A stretch of 41,289 nucleotides of DNA from an uncultured Coriobacteriales bacterium. GTDB lineage: Bacteria; Actinomycetota; Coriobacteriia; Coriobacteriales; UMGS124. Location: contig CAKUAI010000025.1 in NCBI GenBank assembly GCA_934636245.1, positions 1 through 41,289 of the forward strand, given 5' to 3'. Positions 41,185 through 41,289 of the stretch are shown here, one piece after another. The position numbers and the translations under genes were made by a program. The notes beneath the pieces were generated by a model. The model ran no database searches and had not been told where the DNA came from. It saw only the letters and a program-made list of their open reading frames with translations. The first letter of the stretch is position 1. Every line of letters begins with the position of its first letter.

Positions 41185-41289
41185 GGAGACAGCCGCATCC
41201 GCGCTAAACATCTTCTAGGGAGACAATGAAAAAGTCCCCCGAACGGCTCCAGCGGGGTCGGGACCGACGCGCGGGGTGCGGGCGCCTTG

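Noticed and set aside
41185..41289. Possible terminator after the last flavoprotein (GTCCC...GGGAC)
   Set aside because: Imperfect stem and no U-tract; the window ends too soon to judge.

Overview
The window is GC-rich and gene-dense and looks like a chromosomal segment of a gut-type anaerobic actinobacterium of class Coriobacteriia, most likely family Eggerthellaceae. This is an inference from content: several LuxR-type regulators carrying a polytopic membrane domain, Tat-exported flavin reductases of the fumarate reductase/urocanate reductase type, Tat-exported molybdopterin oxidoreductases with four-cluster ferredoxin partners and TorD chaperones. No rRNA, tRNA, integrase, transposase or CRISPR array was seen.

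Layout. Positions 1-9100 hold housekeeping and transport genes: a ClC-type channel overlapping a small K+ channel, a Tat-exported acidic protein of unknown function next to a soluble LuxR regulator, and an MFS exporter fused to CBS domains that diverges from a MarR regulator. Positions 9100-11100 hold an ECF sigma factor and its translationally coupled membrane anti-sigma partner. A frameshifted Tat flavoprotein follows (11267-12764). Next are a YjdF-family gene behind a structured leader that fits a yjdF riboswitch, a small Cys-motif protein, a decayed LuxR fragment, an EFR1-type flavodoxin-ferredoxin protein and an alpha/beta hydrolase. Positions 16400-17400 are non-coding and repeat-rich: two nearly identical 80-bp hairpins, a fragment of a TorD gene, and further inverted repeats.

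From 17.4 kb to the end the window is an array of four respiratory-type modules, each with its own membrane LuxR regulator transcribed divergently from an exported oxidoreductase. Module A is a molybdoenzyme, Fe-S subunit, double winged-helix protein, TorD and regulator (17396-24824). Module B has two flavoproteins around one regulator (25105-30694). Module C is a second molybdoenzyme, Fe-S subunit, TorD and regulator (30734-36816). Module D is a regulator and a flavoprotein with two FMN-binding domains (37133-41184). Each divergent intergenic region carries a different short repeated or inverted motif, as expected if each regulator reads a private operator. Neither molybdoenzyme module includes a DmsC/NrfD-type membrane anchor.

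Working model (inference): each regulator senses one small molecule at the membrane and switches on the reductase that uses it as electron acceptor. The frameshifted flavoprotein, the LuxR fragment and the TorD fragment suggest that such modules are gained, duplicated and lost here.
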